Assembly: GCA_026169815.1 (NCBI GenBank)
Contig: JAPFDT010000012.1
Coordinates: 168,981-232,980 of the forward strand
Source: Pseudogracilibacillus sp.
Lineage (GTDB): Bacteria; Bacillota; Bacilli; Bacillales; Amphibacillaceae
Direction of reading: 5' to 3'
DNA length: 64,000 nt
The notes under the pieces are model-generated. The model was given only the letters and a program-made list of their open reading frames with translations. It did no database searches and was not told the origin of the DNA. The position numbers and the translations under genes are program-made. The stretch's first letter is position 1, and every line of letters starts with the position of its first letter. Below are positions 39,625-48,557 of this stretch, in pieces.

Positions 39625-40626
39625 TTATTCAAGACCTTCTTCATCATAGTACTTCTGTGCACCTGGATGAATGTCAATACCAATTCCATCTAATGCTGAG
39701 TCAATAGAAATTAACTCTGCCTTTGCATGAGCTATGTCGTCTGAATTTTCATAGATTGCTTTTGTCATATCATAGACTGCATCTTCTGATAAATCTTCCG
39801 TTACGACAATCATTGCTAATACTGCCACTGTATGAAGGTCTTCTTCTAAATCATACGTTCCTTCTGGAATAACATCTGTTGCATAATATGGATATTTATC
39901 AATTAACTCTTCTGCCTTATCTTCATCAATTGGTAAAATAACAACATCTGACGTTGCTTGTAATTCTTCTACTGCACCTGTAGGCGTTCCAGCTGTAATA
40001 AATGCTGCATCGATATTTCCATCTTTAATTCCACCAGCTGATTCCCCGAAATCTAAGTTTTGTGCTTCGATGTCGTCCATTGTCATACCGTGCACTTCTA
40101 AGATTTGCTCTGCGTTAATATATGTTCCTGACCCTGGGGCACCGACAGATACCTTTTTACCTGCTAAATCATCTACTGTTTCGATACCAGAACCATCCAC
40201 TGTAACAATTTGAATTGTTTCTGGATAAAGTGATCCAAGACCCAAAACGCTTTCAATTGGTTCATCAAAAGCATTGATACCTTCCGCTGCATCAGCTGCA
40301 ACATCTGTCTGTGTGAAGGCAATTTCTGCCTCGCCATCTCTTAAAGCAATAATATTATCTGCAGACGCATTTGATGACACCGCATCAGGTTGGATATCTG
40401 TTTCATCAGAAATAATTTTAGCAATTGCCCCACCTAATGGATAATACGTTCCGCTCGTCCCACCTGTTAAGAAACTAATGTATTCTGGATCTGCTCCTCC
40501 TGTGTCTTCTGAATCACCTGAATCCCCATCACCAGATGCCTCCTCATCTCCAGAGTCACCACAAGCAGCTAAAAAGAGTGAAAGTACGAGTAAAAGTACG
40601 ATAGTTAATAACCAATTTCTTTTCAT
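39625..40626 (-). CDS. TAXI-family TRAP solute-binding lipoprotein
   Basis: Extracytoplasmic receptor for the TRAP permease. The 333-residue precursor has a lipoprotein signal (LLVLSLFLAAC, Cys at about 22), an acidic Gly/Ser/Asp linker and then the TAXI domain with FLTGGTSGTYYPLGGAIAKI, EIAFTQTDVA, KKVSVGAPGSGT and DAAFITAGTPTGAVEEL. AAGGGGG precedes the ATG and a promoter-like sequence lies upstream. Ligand cannot be read; family precedents are glutamate, glutamine or 2-oxoglutarate. Confidence 0.93.
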   Translation of the reverse strand: MKRNWLLTIVLLLVLSLFLAACGDSGDEEASGDGDSGDSEDTGGADPEYISFLTGGTSGTYYPLGGAIAKIISDETDIQPDAVSSNASADNIIALRDGEAEIAFTQTDVAADAAEGINAFDEPIESVLGLGSLYPETIQIVTVDGSGIETVDDLAGKKVSVGAPGSGTYINAEQILEVHGMTMDDIEAQNLDFGESAGGIKDGNIDAAFITAGTPTGAVEELQATSDVVILPIDEDKAEELIDKYPYYATDVIPEGTYDLEEDLHTVAVLAMIVVTEDLSEDAVYDMTKAIYENSDDIAHAKAELISIDSALDGIGIDIHPGAQKYYDEEGLE

Positions 40627-40660
40627 TGATAAAGCCCCCTTTTTTATTTTAATTACTTTA

Positions 40661-40689
40661 AAAATATCACTAAATTCTCACAATTACAA
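40661..40689 (-). promoter_or_regulatory. Candidate vegetative promoter of the TAXI-TRAP operon
   Basis: On the minus strand TTGTAA (-35) and TATTTT (-10) are separated by exactly 17 bases, about 35 bases before the receptor start codon. Moderate match to the sigma-A consensus. Confidence 0.45.
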
Positions 40690-40740
40690 GACTTTATTGT
40701 AATATTTAGCCAAAAGGTCGTTTTCGCTACATCACTTGCC

Positions 40741-40905
40741 ACAGTACTGAGTAAGCGTTATCAAATTCTTGGCATTTTTATGATTTCACATTTGATTCAA
40801 CTTCATAATTCATATTTTTCGCCTCAAACACAAACTTTATGTTTGATGATAATTCCGTTTAGTTTCCTTCAAGTAAACTTGGTTACAGGAGTTAAAAACG
40901 TACGT
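40741..40905 (+). repeat. Palindromic repeat family 2, internally deleted copy
   Basis: Begins ACAGTACTGA and ends AAAACGTACGTT like the longer copy at 50061-50366. Shared inner blocks include CAAACTTTATGTTTG (a small hairpin) and TTCAAGTAAACTTGG. It lacks about 145 bases of the middle, so the arms GTTTAG and GTAAAC almost touch (40857-40878). It occupies most of the 450-base gap between the TAXI receptor and kamA genes; I see no gene there. Confidence 0.65.
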
Positions 40906-41003
40906 TAGTAACACATTGTATATAATCGTTCGTGTTTTTAATTATACTTTCCTATTATGAAATTGATTCATTTAATTACTTTCCTAACAATAGACATAAT
41001 AAA

Positions 41004-41061
41004 ATGAGGTGCAACATAACTAAAAATGACTGTCTTTTTCACCGTTATGTTTGCACCTCAT
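41004..41061 (-). terminator. Terminator after the KamA-family gene
   Basis: ATGAGGTGCAACATAAC (41004-41020) pairs with GTTATGTTTGCACCTCAT (41044-41061), one bulged base, and a T-run follows on the minus strand, 17 bases beyond the stop. Confidence 0.85.
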
Positions 41062-41077
41062 GTTGTTATTTAATTTA

Positions 41078-42262
41078 TTACTTTGTTGCTCTCGCTCGTC
41101 TTCTACGTTTTTCTGGAATATCAGCCATTTCATTCACTGAAACAACTTCATCTACTTTCTTTTCAGGTTGTTGCCAGTATGCTTCATTACCTGGTAAATC
41201 ATCAAACCATGCAGCATCTTTCGGACAATCTAATACCATAAACTTACCATATTCATCATCTCGCGACTGATGGAATTTCAAATAAGCTTTTCCATCTTCA
41301 ATTGCTAATATCTCTACTTTACCAGCAGTATGGCTCATTGATAAGCGAACACGTTTTCCTAAGCCTGACGTTTTTGCTTTTGCACCTTCTACAATATTAT
41401 ATGCTTCCTCTAACGACAAGACAAAATCTTCATTTCCACGTACCGGTCGATTTATAAAGAAATAATATGGCGTGACCCCTGCCCAAGAAAGCTTGTCCAA
41501 TAATTCACCTAACACATCAGGATCATCGTTAATTCCTTTTAATACAGGAGTTTGGTTAACGACAATCGCTCCCGCTTCATGTAAAGCTTGAAAAGCTTTA
41601 TAAGCTTCAGCTGTTATTTCGCGTGGGTGATTAATGTGCGCCATAATATAAATTCGTTTTTCAGGTGTAGAATGTTTTTTAATTACTTCTAATAATTCTT
41701 TGTCTTCATAAATTCGCATTGGATTAAATACTGGTAATTTGGAACCAATACGAATAATTTTCACGTGATCAATCGCACGCAATCGTTCAAAGATCATATC
41801 CAATTTCTTAGCTGCTAAAATTAATGGGTCTCCTCCTGTTAATAGCACATTATTAATCTCAGGAGTTTCTGCAATATAATTTAAGCCTGGTTCTACATCA
41901 ATCATTGCTTCTTTTACATCATTTCTAAATAAACGTTTACGGAAACAATAGCGACAATATGCCCCACATACTTCAGAACAAATTAATAAAGCAGTTGTAG
42001 CATACTTATGTTGGCATCCTGGTACGACGTAATTCGTATCTTCATCTGATGCATCCCAACGTCCGTAATCTTCTAATTCATTTTCATTTGGAATAATTAA
42101 CTTTTTGATTGGATCATTCGGATCGTCCCAATCAATTAAGCCGAGGTAATAATCGTTAACACGAAAGACGAATTTCTCAGTTATCGCTTTTAACTTTTCT
42201 CTTTCTTCTTCAGGAATCTGTGTAATACGGTCAATGTCTGTGATATATCTTGGTAAAGCCAT
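41078..42262 (-). CDS. KamA-family radical SAM / PLP 2,3-aminomutase of uncertain substrate
   Basis: Family enzymes move an alpha-amino group to the beta carbon using S-adenosylmethionine, a [4Fe-4S] cluster and PLP. The 394-residue protein has the cluster motif C99-x3-C103-x2-C106 (CGAYCRYC), GGDPL at 143-147, HINHPREIT and a PLP-lysine candidate K315 in TAGK. By hand alignment to clostridial lysine 2,3-aminomutase, the two aspartates that hold the lysine side-chain amine (Asp293, Asp330) fall on Arg272 and on Ser or Met near 307-309. So lysine is an unlikely substrate; an acidic amino acid such as glutamate is plausible. A basic tail (EKRRRRARATK) ends the protein. Confidence 0.85.
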   Translation of the reverse strand: MALPRYITDIDRITQIPEEEREKLKAITEKFVFRVNDYYLGLIDWDDPNDPIKKLIIPNENELEDYGRWDASDEDTNYVVPGCQHKYATTALLICSEVCGAYCRYCFRKRLFRNDVKEAMIDVEPGLNYIAETPEINNVLLTGGDPLILAAKKLDMIFERLRAIDHVKIIRIGSKLPVFNPMRIYEDKELLEVIKKHSTPEKRIYIMAHINHPREITAEAYKAFQALHEAGAIVVNQTPVLKGINDDPDVLGELLDKLSWAGVTPYYFFINRPVRGNEDFVLSLEEAYNIVEGAKAKTSGLGKRVRLSMSHTAGKVEILAIEDGKAYLKFHQSRDDEYGKFMVLDCPKDAAWFDDLPGNEAYWQQPEKKVDEVVSVNEMADIPEKRRRRARATK

Positions 42263-42512
42263 TTATCCATCTCCTCCAATATTGTAATTTGGTAGATTTT
42301 AATAATGCCTAAAGCATGTGAATTAAAAATCTTGATGTATATATATCTACCATAACTGACGTCTCACAGTAATCAGCTCATTATTATAAAAAATAACACA
42401 CTTTGAAAGCGAATACAAACTAGATTAAGAGGTTAAAATGGCACGAAGTGAGTAGTAGAGCGAACCCTTACACTTTTTAACAAATTTGAAAACTTTTACT
42501 ATTGTGTCATTT

Positions 42513-42541
42513 GCATGATTACGTGATGTGTCGCATAAGCT
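42513..42541 (+). promoter_or_regulatory. Candidate sigma-E-type promoter of prkA
   Basis: GCATGATT and CATAAGCT are separated by 13 bases and lie about 32 bases before the chosen prkA start. This is a loose match to the mother-cell sigma-E pattern (-35 like ATATT, -10 like CATACANT); prkA of B. subtilis is known to be sigma-E controlled. The rest of the 310-base gap to the KamA-family gene shows nothing I can name. Confidence 0.3.
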
Positions 42542-42572
42542 GTCAATATATGTTCTGAATTATGAAGGGAGT

Positions 42573-44471
42573 GTGAGGTTTATTTTAAATAAAATGAAAG
42601 CATACCGCAAGCGCGAACAAGAAATGAAATGGGTAGGAACCTTTGCAGAGTATTTACAAATGTTAAAGGAAAAACCAATCATTGCCCAATCTGCTCATTC
42701 GCGTGTGTATGAAATGATTAAACATGCTGGAATTAAAGAGCGTAATAATAAGAAGATGTATGAATTTTTTGGAGAGGAAATTTTTGGTCTAGAAGATGCC
42801 TTAGAAAAATTAGTAGAAGAGTATTTTCACCCAGCTGCCAAACGTTTAGACGTTAAAAAGAGAATTCTTTTATTAATGGGACCGGTAAGTGGAGGGAAAT
42901 CTACTATTGTAACACTATTAAAAAGAGGATTAGAAGCATATTCTCGAACGGAAGATGGTGCTGTTTATGCAATTAAAGGATGTCCTATGCATGAAGATCC
43001 ATTACATCTCATCCCCCCTGCATTAAGGGATGACTTCTATGAGGAATATGGTGTTCATGTTGAAGGAGCTTTATCCCCTTTAAATACGATGCGTCTGAAA
43101 CAAGAATATAACGATAAGATAGAAGATGTACTCATTGAACGTATTTTCTTCTCTGAAGATGAACGAATTGGGATTGGTACATTTAGCCCTTCTGATCCTA
43201 AATCACAAGATATTGCTGATTTAACAGGTAGTATTGATTTTTCCACTATTGCGGAATACGGTTCAGAATCTGACCCTCGCGCTTATCGTTTTGACGGGGA
43301 ATTAAATAAAGCAAATCGTGGCATGATGGAATTTCAAGAAATGTTAAAATGTGATGAAAAATTTTTATGGCATTTATTATCATTGACACAGGAAGGGAAC
43401 TTTAAAGCAGGAAGATTCGCTCTCATTAGTGCTGATATGTTAATTGTAGCCCATACAAACGAAACCGAATACCGCCATTTTATTTCTAATAAGAAAAATG
43501 AAGCACTCCATTCTAGAATGATCGTCATGCCGATTCCGTACAGTTTACAGGTAAAAGAGGAAGAACGAATATATGAAAAGCTCATCCACCAAAGTGAAAT
43601 GGGAGATATTCATATCGCCCCCCATGCATTAAGAGTAGCAGCGATATTTTCTATTTTAACTCGACTGAAACCATCAAAAAATAGTCAAATAGATTTAATG
43701 AAGAAAATGAAAATCTACGATGGAGAAAATGTAGAAGGTTTTAGTGAAGTACATCTTGAACAGTTAAAAAATGAATTTCCTGATGAAGGGTTATCTGGTA
43801 TTGACCCAAGATACGTCATTAATCGGATTTCATCTGCTATCATTCGTAAAGACGTACCAGCGATTAATGCGCTTGATGTGTTACGCTCCTTAAAAGATGG
43901 CTTAGATCAACACCCGTCTATTTCAGATGCAGAGAAAGATAATTATTTACAATTTATTGCACTCGCTCGTAAAGAATATGATGAAATCGCGAAAAAGGAA
44001 GTACAAAAAGCATTCGTTTATTCGTATGAAGAATCTGCTAAAACATTAATGGATAATTACTTAGATCATGTTGAAGCATATTGTCATCAAAATAAATTAA
44101 GTGATCCATTAACAGGTGATGAAATAGAACCTAATGAAAAATTAATGCGCTCAATTGAGGAACAAATTGGCATTTCTGAAAATGCTAAAAAAGCTTTTAG
44201 AGAAGAAATTTTAATCCGTATTTCTGTATATGCACGAAAAGGTCAATCATTTGATTATCATTCCCATGAACAATTACGTACAGCTATACAAAAGAAGCTA
44301 TTTGCTGATTTAAAAGATGTCGTAAAAATTACGACAACGTCCAAAACACCAGACGAATCACAATTAAAGAAAATCAATCAGGTAATAGAACGATTAGTTG
44401 ATGAACACGGCTATAATTCTACCTCAGCAAATGAATTACTACAATACGTTGGTAGTCTACTGAATAGATAA
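42573..44471 (+). CDS. prkA: PrkA AAA+ ATPase (sporulation, mother cell)
   Basis: Large AAA+ protein with a C-terminal kinase-like region; in B. subtilis it supports sporulation and has been described both as kinase and as Lon-like protease. Visible motifs are KWVGTFAEYL, QSAHSRVYEMI, Walker A GPVSGGKSTIV and the VAHTNETEY sensor segment. A GTG start at 42573 gives 632 aa, about the B. subtilis length, and aligns with its N-terminus, but AAGGGAG is then very close; ATG at 42594 is the alternative. First gene of prkA-yhbH-spoVR. Confidence 0.92.
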   Translation: MRFILNKMKAYRKREQEMKWVGTFAEYLQMLKEKPIIAQSAHSRVYEMIKHAGIKERNNKKMYEFFGEEIFGLEDALEKLVEEYFHPAAKRLDVKKRILLLMGPVSGGKSTIVTLLKRGLEAYSRTEDGAVYAIKGCPMHEDPLHLIPPALRDDFYEEYGVHVEGALSPLNTMRLKQEYNDKIEDVLIERIFFSEDERIGIGTFSPSDPKSQDIADLTGSIDFSTIAEYGSESDPRAYRFDGELNKANRGMMEFQEMLKCDEKFLWHLLSLTQEGNFKAGRFALISADMLIVAHTNETEYRHFISNKKNEALHSRMIVMPIPYSLQVKEEERIYEKLIHQSEMGDIHIAPHALRVAAIFSILTRLKPSKNSQIDLMKKMKIYDGENVEGFSEVHLEQLKNEFPDEGLSGIDPRYVINRISSAIIRKDVPAINALDVLRSLKDGLDQHPSISDAEKDNYLQFIALARKEYDEIAKKEVQKAFVYSYEESAKTLMDNYLDHVEAYCHQNKLSDPLTGDEIEPNEKLMRSIEEQIGISENAKKAFREEILIRISVYARKGQSFDYHSHEQLRTAIQKKLFADLKDVVKITTTSKTPDESQLKKINQVIERLVDEHGYNSTSANELLQYVGSLLNR

Positions 44472-44572
44472 GATAAGACACTGATAAAGACAACTTGCAT
44501 AACATAAGGTCACAGAAAATATTTTTTTCTAGTGACCTCTTAATTAAAAAAAGTGAGAAGGGAGCACATAAT

Positions 44573-45727
44573 GTGACATCACATAAAGATGAACCGATTA
44601 TTACTGAGGCAGATTGGTCCCTTCACCAAAAAGGCGAACAAGATCAAAGACGCCATATGGAAAAAGTAAAAGAAGCGATAAAACAAAATCTTCCTGATAT
44701 CGTTAGTGAAGAAGAAATAATGACAACTGATGGCAACAATATTGTTAAAATTCCGATACGATCTTTAGACGAATATAAAATTCGTTATAACGCCAATCAA
44801 CAACAACATATCGGGCAAGGTGATGGTGACAGTCAAGTTGGTGATGTTGTAGCACGCGATGCTGATGCTACTGCAGATGGAGAAATGGGTGAAAACGCTG
44901 GTGATCAACCTGGCGAAGATGTTTATGAAACTGAAATATCGCTCACTGATATCGAGGAAGCATTATTTGAAGAATTAGCTTTACCTAATTTACAACAAAA
45001 AGATGAAAGTGAATTAACCATAACGGACATTGAATTCAATGATGTCCGAAAAAAAGGCTTAACAGGAAATATTGATAAAAAACGTACAATTTTATCTGCC
45101 CTTAGGCGTAATAGTCGAGATGGTAAACCTACTATTGCCCCTATTCATGATGATGACCTTCGTTTCAAAACGTGGAATGACGTCATTCAATACGAATCCA
45201 AAGCCGTCGTCTTAGCGCTTATGGACACGAGTGGCTCAATGGGCCCCTTTGAAAAGAAGTTATCGCGAAGTTTTTTCTTTTGGATGACTCGTTTCTTAAG
45301 AACGAAATATGATCATGTAGAAATTGTATATATCGCTCATCATACGCGAGCAAAAGTAGTGACAGAGGATGAATTTTTTCATAAAGGAGAAAGTGGTGGT
45401 ACTATTTGTTCGTCAGCGTACCGAACTGCCCTCTCTCTCATTGAGGAGAAATATCACCCGCATATTTACAATATTTATCCCTTTCATTTTTCAGATGGAG
45501 ATAACTTATCATCCGATAATAAAAATTGTCTCACATTAGTTCATGAGTTAATGAAAGTGTCTGCAATTTTCGGGTATGGTGAAATTAATGCATATCGTCG
45601 TTATTCTACTTTGATGAGTGCTTATCGTCAAATTGATCATCCTAAGTTCTTACATTATATTTTACGAAGAAAACAAGATGTTTATCATGCTTTAACACAT
45701 TTCTTTAAAGATAGAGCAATAGATTAA
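44573..45727 (+). CDS. yhbH: Sporulation protein YhbH (UPF0229, VWA-like)
   Basis: 384-residue protein of the YhbH/YeaH family, partner of PrkA/YeaG in many bacteria. Conserved features are the basic N-terminal part, [14 protein letters not shown], a Gly/Asp-rich linker, and a von Willebrand A-like domain with the MIDAS motif MDTSGSMG. I use the GTG at 44573, 8 bases after AAGGGAG; the longer in-frame ATG has no ribosome site. Sits between prkA and spoVR on one strand with short gaps. Confidence 0.9.
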   Translation: MTSHKDEPIITEADWSLHQKGEQDQRRHMEKVKEAIKQNLPDIVSEEEIMTTDGNNIVKIPIRSLDEYKIRYNANQQQHIGQGDGDSQVGDVVARDADATADGEMGENAGDQPGEDVYETEISLTDIEEALFEELALPNLQQKDESELTITDIEFNDVRKKGLTGNIDKKRTILSALRRNSRDGKPTIAPIHDDDLRFKTWNDVIQYESKAVVLALMDTSGSMGPFEKKLSRSFFFWMTRFLRTKYDHVEIVYIAHHTRAKVVTEDEFFHKGESGGTICSSAYRTALSLIEEKYHPHIYNIYPFHFSDGDNLSSDNKNCLTLVHELMKVSAIFGYGEINAYRRYSTLMSAYRQIDHPKFLHYILRRKQDVYHALTHFFKDRAID

Positions 45728-45745
45728 TGATCGAGGTGAAATTAA

Positions 45746-47137
45746 TTGAGCTTAAATAAACAACTCCATTATGCGATTGATCAAATTACAGAAATCGCTA
45801 AAGGATATGGGTTAGATTTTTACCCGATGCGTTATGAAATTTGCCCTCCTGAAATCATTTATACATTTGGTGCATACGGGATGCCAACTCGGTTTACACA
45901 TTGGAGTTTCGGTAAACAATATCATAAAATGAAACTCCATTATGATATTGGCTTAAGCAAAATATATGAACTTGTCATTAACTCAAATCCATGTTATGCA
46001 TTTTTACTTAATTCAAACAGTTTAATCCAAAACAAGTTAATTATTGCTCATGTACTTGCTCATAGTGACTTTTTTAAAAATAATTATTACTTTAGTCAAA
46101 CACGCCAAGATATGGTGGAAAGTATGGCGCAAACATCAGAAAGAATTGCTCGTTATGAACAAAAATATGGTAAAGAAAAAGTTGAAGCAACACTTGATGC
46201 TGTCATATCTATTCAAGAACATATTGATCCTTCCATTATTTTCACACAACAATCCGTTACTAAGCAAGAACAAGGACCGATTAAACGTGTTGATAATTAT
46301 GAAGATTTATCTGAAGATAATCAGCAAATCATTCCCCAATCAACTGAACCTAAAATAGATATAGACAATAATAAAGATTTGCTTCTATGCATTGCGGAAC
46401 ATAGCCGCTTTTTAGACGATTGGCAACGTGACATTGTTATGATGTTACGGGAAGAAATGTTATATTTTTGGCCACAACTCAAGACGAAAATTATGAATGA
46501 AGGTTGGGCTTCTTATTGGCATCAAACGATTATGCGTGACCTTCCACTAACATCTGATGAAACAGTTGAGTTCGCAAAATTACACGCAAGTGTCGTGCAA
46601 CCTTCAACAACATCATTAAACCCTTATTATCTTGGTTTAAAATTATTTGAAGATATTGAAGCAACGTATAATCATCCAACTGGGGAAATGATACGACAAG
46701 GTATTAAACCTGGAAGCGGTCGTGCTAAAATTTTTGAAATACGCGAATTAGAGTCTGATATCTCATTCATTCGAAATTACGCAACGAAGAAATTTATGAC
46801 AAAAGAAGATATGTACATTTTTCAAAAACAGAATGAACATTACGTTATTTCAGATCAAGATTATGAACACGTTAAACAACAATTAGTACAACAACTTGTC
46901 AATGGTGGCTTTCCAACTATTTTAATTAAAGACATCGACTATTTAAGGAATGGAGAATTATATTTGTATCATCAATATGAAGGAACGGAACTCGATGTCA
47001 TTTATTTAGAAAAAGTACTCACCTATCTTTATACATTATGGGGACGCTCGATTCATATCGAAACTGTTATTGAAGAAAAATCTGTCGCTTTTACCTTTGA
47101 TGGAAACAAACAAATAAAACGTGCAATCTATCGTTGA
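45746..47137 (+). CDS. spoVR: Stage V sporulation protein SpoVR
   Basis: Required in B. subtilis for normal spore cortex; biochemical role unknown. The 463-residue protein starts with TTG behind GAGGTGAA and shows the family blocks [61 protein letters not shown] and [14 protein letters not shown]. Gamma-proteobacteria carry the homologous yeaG-yeaH with ycgB; here the three Bacillus versions are adjacent. A terminator follows. Confidence 0.94.
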   Translation: MSLNKQLHYAIDQITEIAKGYGLDFYPMRYEICPPEIIYTFGAYGMPTRFTHWSFGKQYHKMKLHYDIGLSKIYELVINSNPCYAFLLNSNSLIQNKLIIAHVLAHSDFFKNNYYFSQTRQDMVESMAQTSERIARYEQKYGKEKVEATLDAVISIQEHIDPSIIFTQQSVTKQEQGPIKRVDNYEDLSEDNQQIIPQSTEPKIDIDNNKDLLLCIAEHSRFLDDWQRDIVMMLREEMLYFWPQLKTKIMNEGWASYWHQTIMRDLPLTSDETVEFAKLHASVVQPSTTSLNPYYLGLKLFEDIEATYNHPTGEMIRQGIKPGSGRAKIFEIRELESDISFIRNYATKKFMTKEDMYIFQKQNEHYVISDQDYEHVKQQLVQQLVNGGFPTILIKDIDYLRNGELYLYHQYEGTELDVIYLEKVLTYLYTLWGRSIHIETVIEEKSVAFTFDGNKQIKRAIYR

Positions 47138-47139
47138 AG

Positions 47140-47185
47140 AAATCCGGCATAGAGGAGTGTAAAGCTTCGATTTGCCGGATTATTT
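47140..47185 (+). terminator. Terminator after spoVR
   Basis: AAATCCGGCA at 47140-47149 pairs with TGCCGGATTATTT at 47173-47185 (one bulge), right after the spoVR stop. Confidence 0.7.
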
Positions 47186-47263
47186 CTAAACTAATTGCTA
47201 ATTGATTATTTAGTTATTTTTTCTTATAATTAAGTTATCAATATGGATAGTGAGTTGATGTAA

Positions 47264-47701
47264 ATGAATTTTCCAAGTAAAAAAGATGGTTTATTTCTTA
47301 CAATCTTTTGGGGGATAATTATCTTTATTATAGTCGTCAGTGTTCTTAATCCTGATCCTACTGGTAAACAACTTATTACTTATAATAGTGCTTTAGGATA
47401 CATCATTAATTTGTTTTTAATTAGTTTCTTACTATGGATTTGGTATGGCACAAACTATAAAGTTATTAATAACACATTACATATTCGATCTGGTCCTTTT
47501 AAAAGCACGATTGACATTCGAGCTATCCAATCGATTCGAAAAACAAAAAATCCCTTCACTGCACCTGCATTAGCAATGGAAAGGATTGAAATTATGTACA
47601 ATATGTATGATGTCGTACAATTATCACCAACACATGAAGAGGATTTCATTCAATTATTAGTTGAGAAAAATCCGAACATCAAAATTAATGTTGATGAATA
47701 A
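47264..47701 (+). CDS. PH-domain membrane protein
   Basis: 145-residue protein with two N-terminal membrane helices (LFLTIFWGIIIFIIVVSVL and YIINLFLISFLLWIWYG) followed by a compact bacterial PH-like beta domain (YKVINNTLHIRSGPFKSTID, then RIEIMYNMYDVVQLSP). This layout is common in Bacillus proteins of unknown function with bacterial PH domains. Weak ribosome site; single gene. Confidence 0.75.
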   Translation: MNFPSKKDGLFLTIFWGIIIFIIVVSVLNPDPTGKQLITYNSALGYIINLFLISFLLWIWYGTNYKVINNTLHIRSGPFKSTIDIRAIQSIRKTKNPFTAPALAMERIEIMYNMYDVVQLSPTHEEDFIQLLVEKNPNIKINVDE

Positions 47702-47727
47702 TAAAGACTGAATGGAACTAGTCCATT

Positions 47728-48196
47728 TTATTCATTACAATAAACGACAGAAAATGTTTCACAGACAACAAGTAGTTCGTCATAAAAAGCTTCGTTTATT
47801 TCATGGAACTCTTTAGTAAAAAACTCTTCATGAACTCGTCGCCAATATGCTAACGATAAGTCTCCTTCTCCTTCTAAGTAAGCATGGTGCTTGTCTACTT
47901 CATTAAAAGGAATGACCTTCACATTTGTTGTCTCTAAAACGGCAACAACCTTTCCTGATCCTTCTAATAATATATTGTGTAAACCGGGATAAGGCAGTGA
48001 TTCTTTTTCTACTTGATAAAGTCGATAATTAGACGTTGTTGCTGTCTTTTTTCCAGTTTCCAGCTAAAACTAACTGAGCAAGTTCATCCGCCATTTCAGG
48101 AGAATCTCCAAAAGCACATGCTTCATACGAATTTGGTGCATGACTATGTATGTTTTTATATGTTTCCCACATTTGTTGAATCGTAACATCCTGCAT
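47728..48196 (-). pseudogene. ASCH-domain protein broken by a frameshift
   Basis: The minus strand encodes MQDVTIQQMWETYKN from the ATG at 48196 through ELAQLVLAGNWKK, then stops early at a TAA. Removing one base from a run of six A (plus-strand T6 at 48047-48052) restores an uninterrupted frame: TATTSNYRLYQVEKESLPYP, LLEGSGKVVAVLETT, VKVIPFNEV and on to the end at 47728, about 155 residues, with the order and motifs of RNA-binding-like ASCH proteins. So this is a frameshifted gene, either a true pseudogene, a homopolymer sequencing error, or a phase-variable tract. Confidence 0.8.
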
Positions 48197-48207
48197 TACT
48201 TTCTCTC

Positions 48208-48372
48208 TTTACTTATTATTTGAATAAAAATTTCCAATTGCCAGAGCTATTATACCAATCACTGACGAGCTATAAAATATTATTCTAATGTAGATAGATC
48301 ATCCAAGCTATTAACAAAAACAGCACATAAAATAAGCACGATAATCAAGCCAGTATATATGTTCACTGGCAT
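48208..48372 (-). pseudogene. Remnant of a small membrane protein
   Basis: The minus strand encodes MPVNIYTGLIIVLILCAVF from an ATG at 48372 (30 codons, stop at 48280). In another frame the sequence continues with a second hydrophobic stretch (IIFYSSSVIGIIALAIGNF) down to about 48208. A single-base change near 48282 would join them into a two-helix protein. Low confidence; the only support is the hydrophobic pattern and the adjoining frameshifted ASCH gene. Confidence 0.35.
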
Positions 48373-48557
48373 TTTTCTCTCATCTTTCTTAGCTTTATTT
48401 TATATTGATATCATAACGAGAAATGTTTATATTTTCATTTAAATTCTCTGTTCTCCTACTCTTTTCATAGGATTAATTAGTGTTATTTGTCATTTTACTA
48501 TGTTACTATTTTAACAATCCTTATTATACATATGAAGAAAGAGAAAGTAGGTTATTC

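Noticed and set aside
47728..48196. Programmed frameshift in the ASCH gene
   Set aside because: The A6-G tract looks like a slippery site, but the codon phase is wrong for the classic -1 heptamer and a +1 shift is needed; I see no stimulating hairpin or upstream Shine-Dalgarno. Treated as a frameshift lesion instead.
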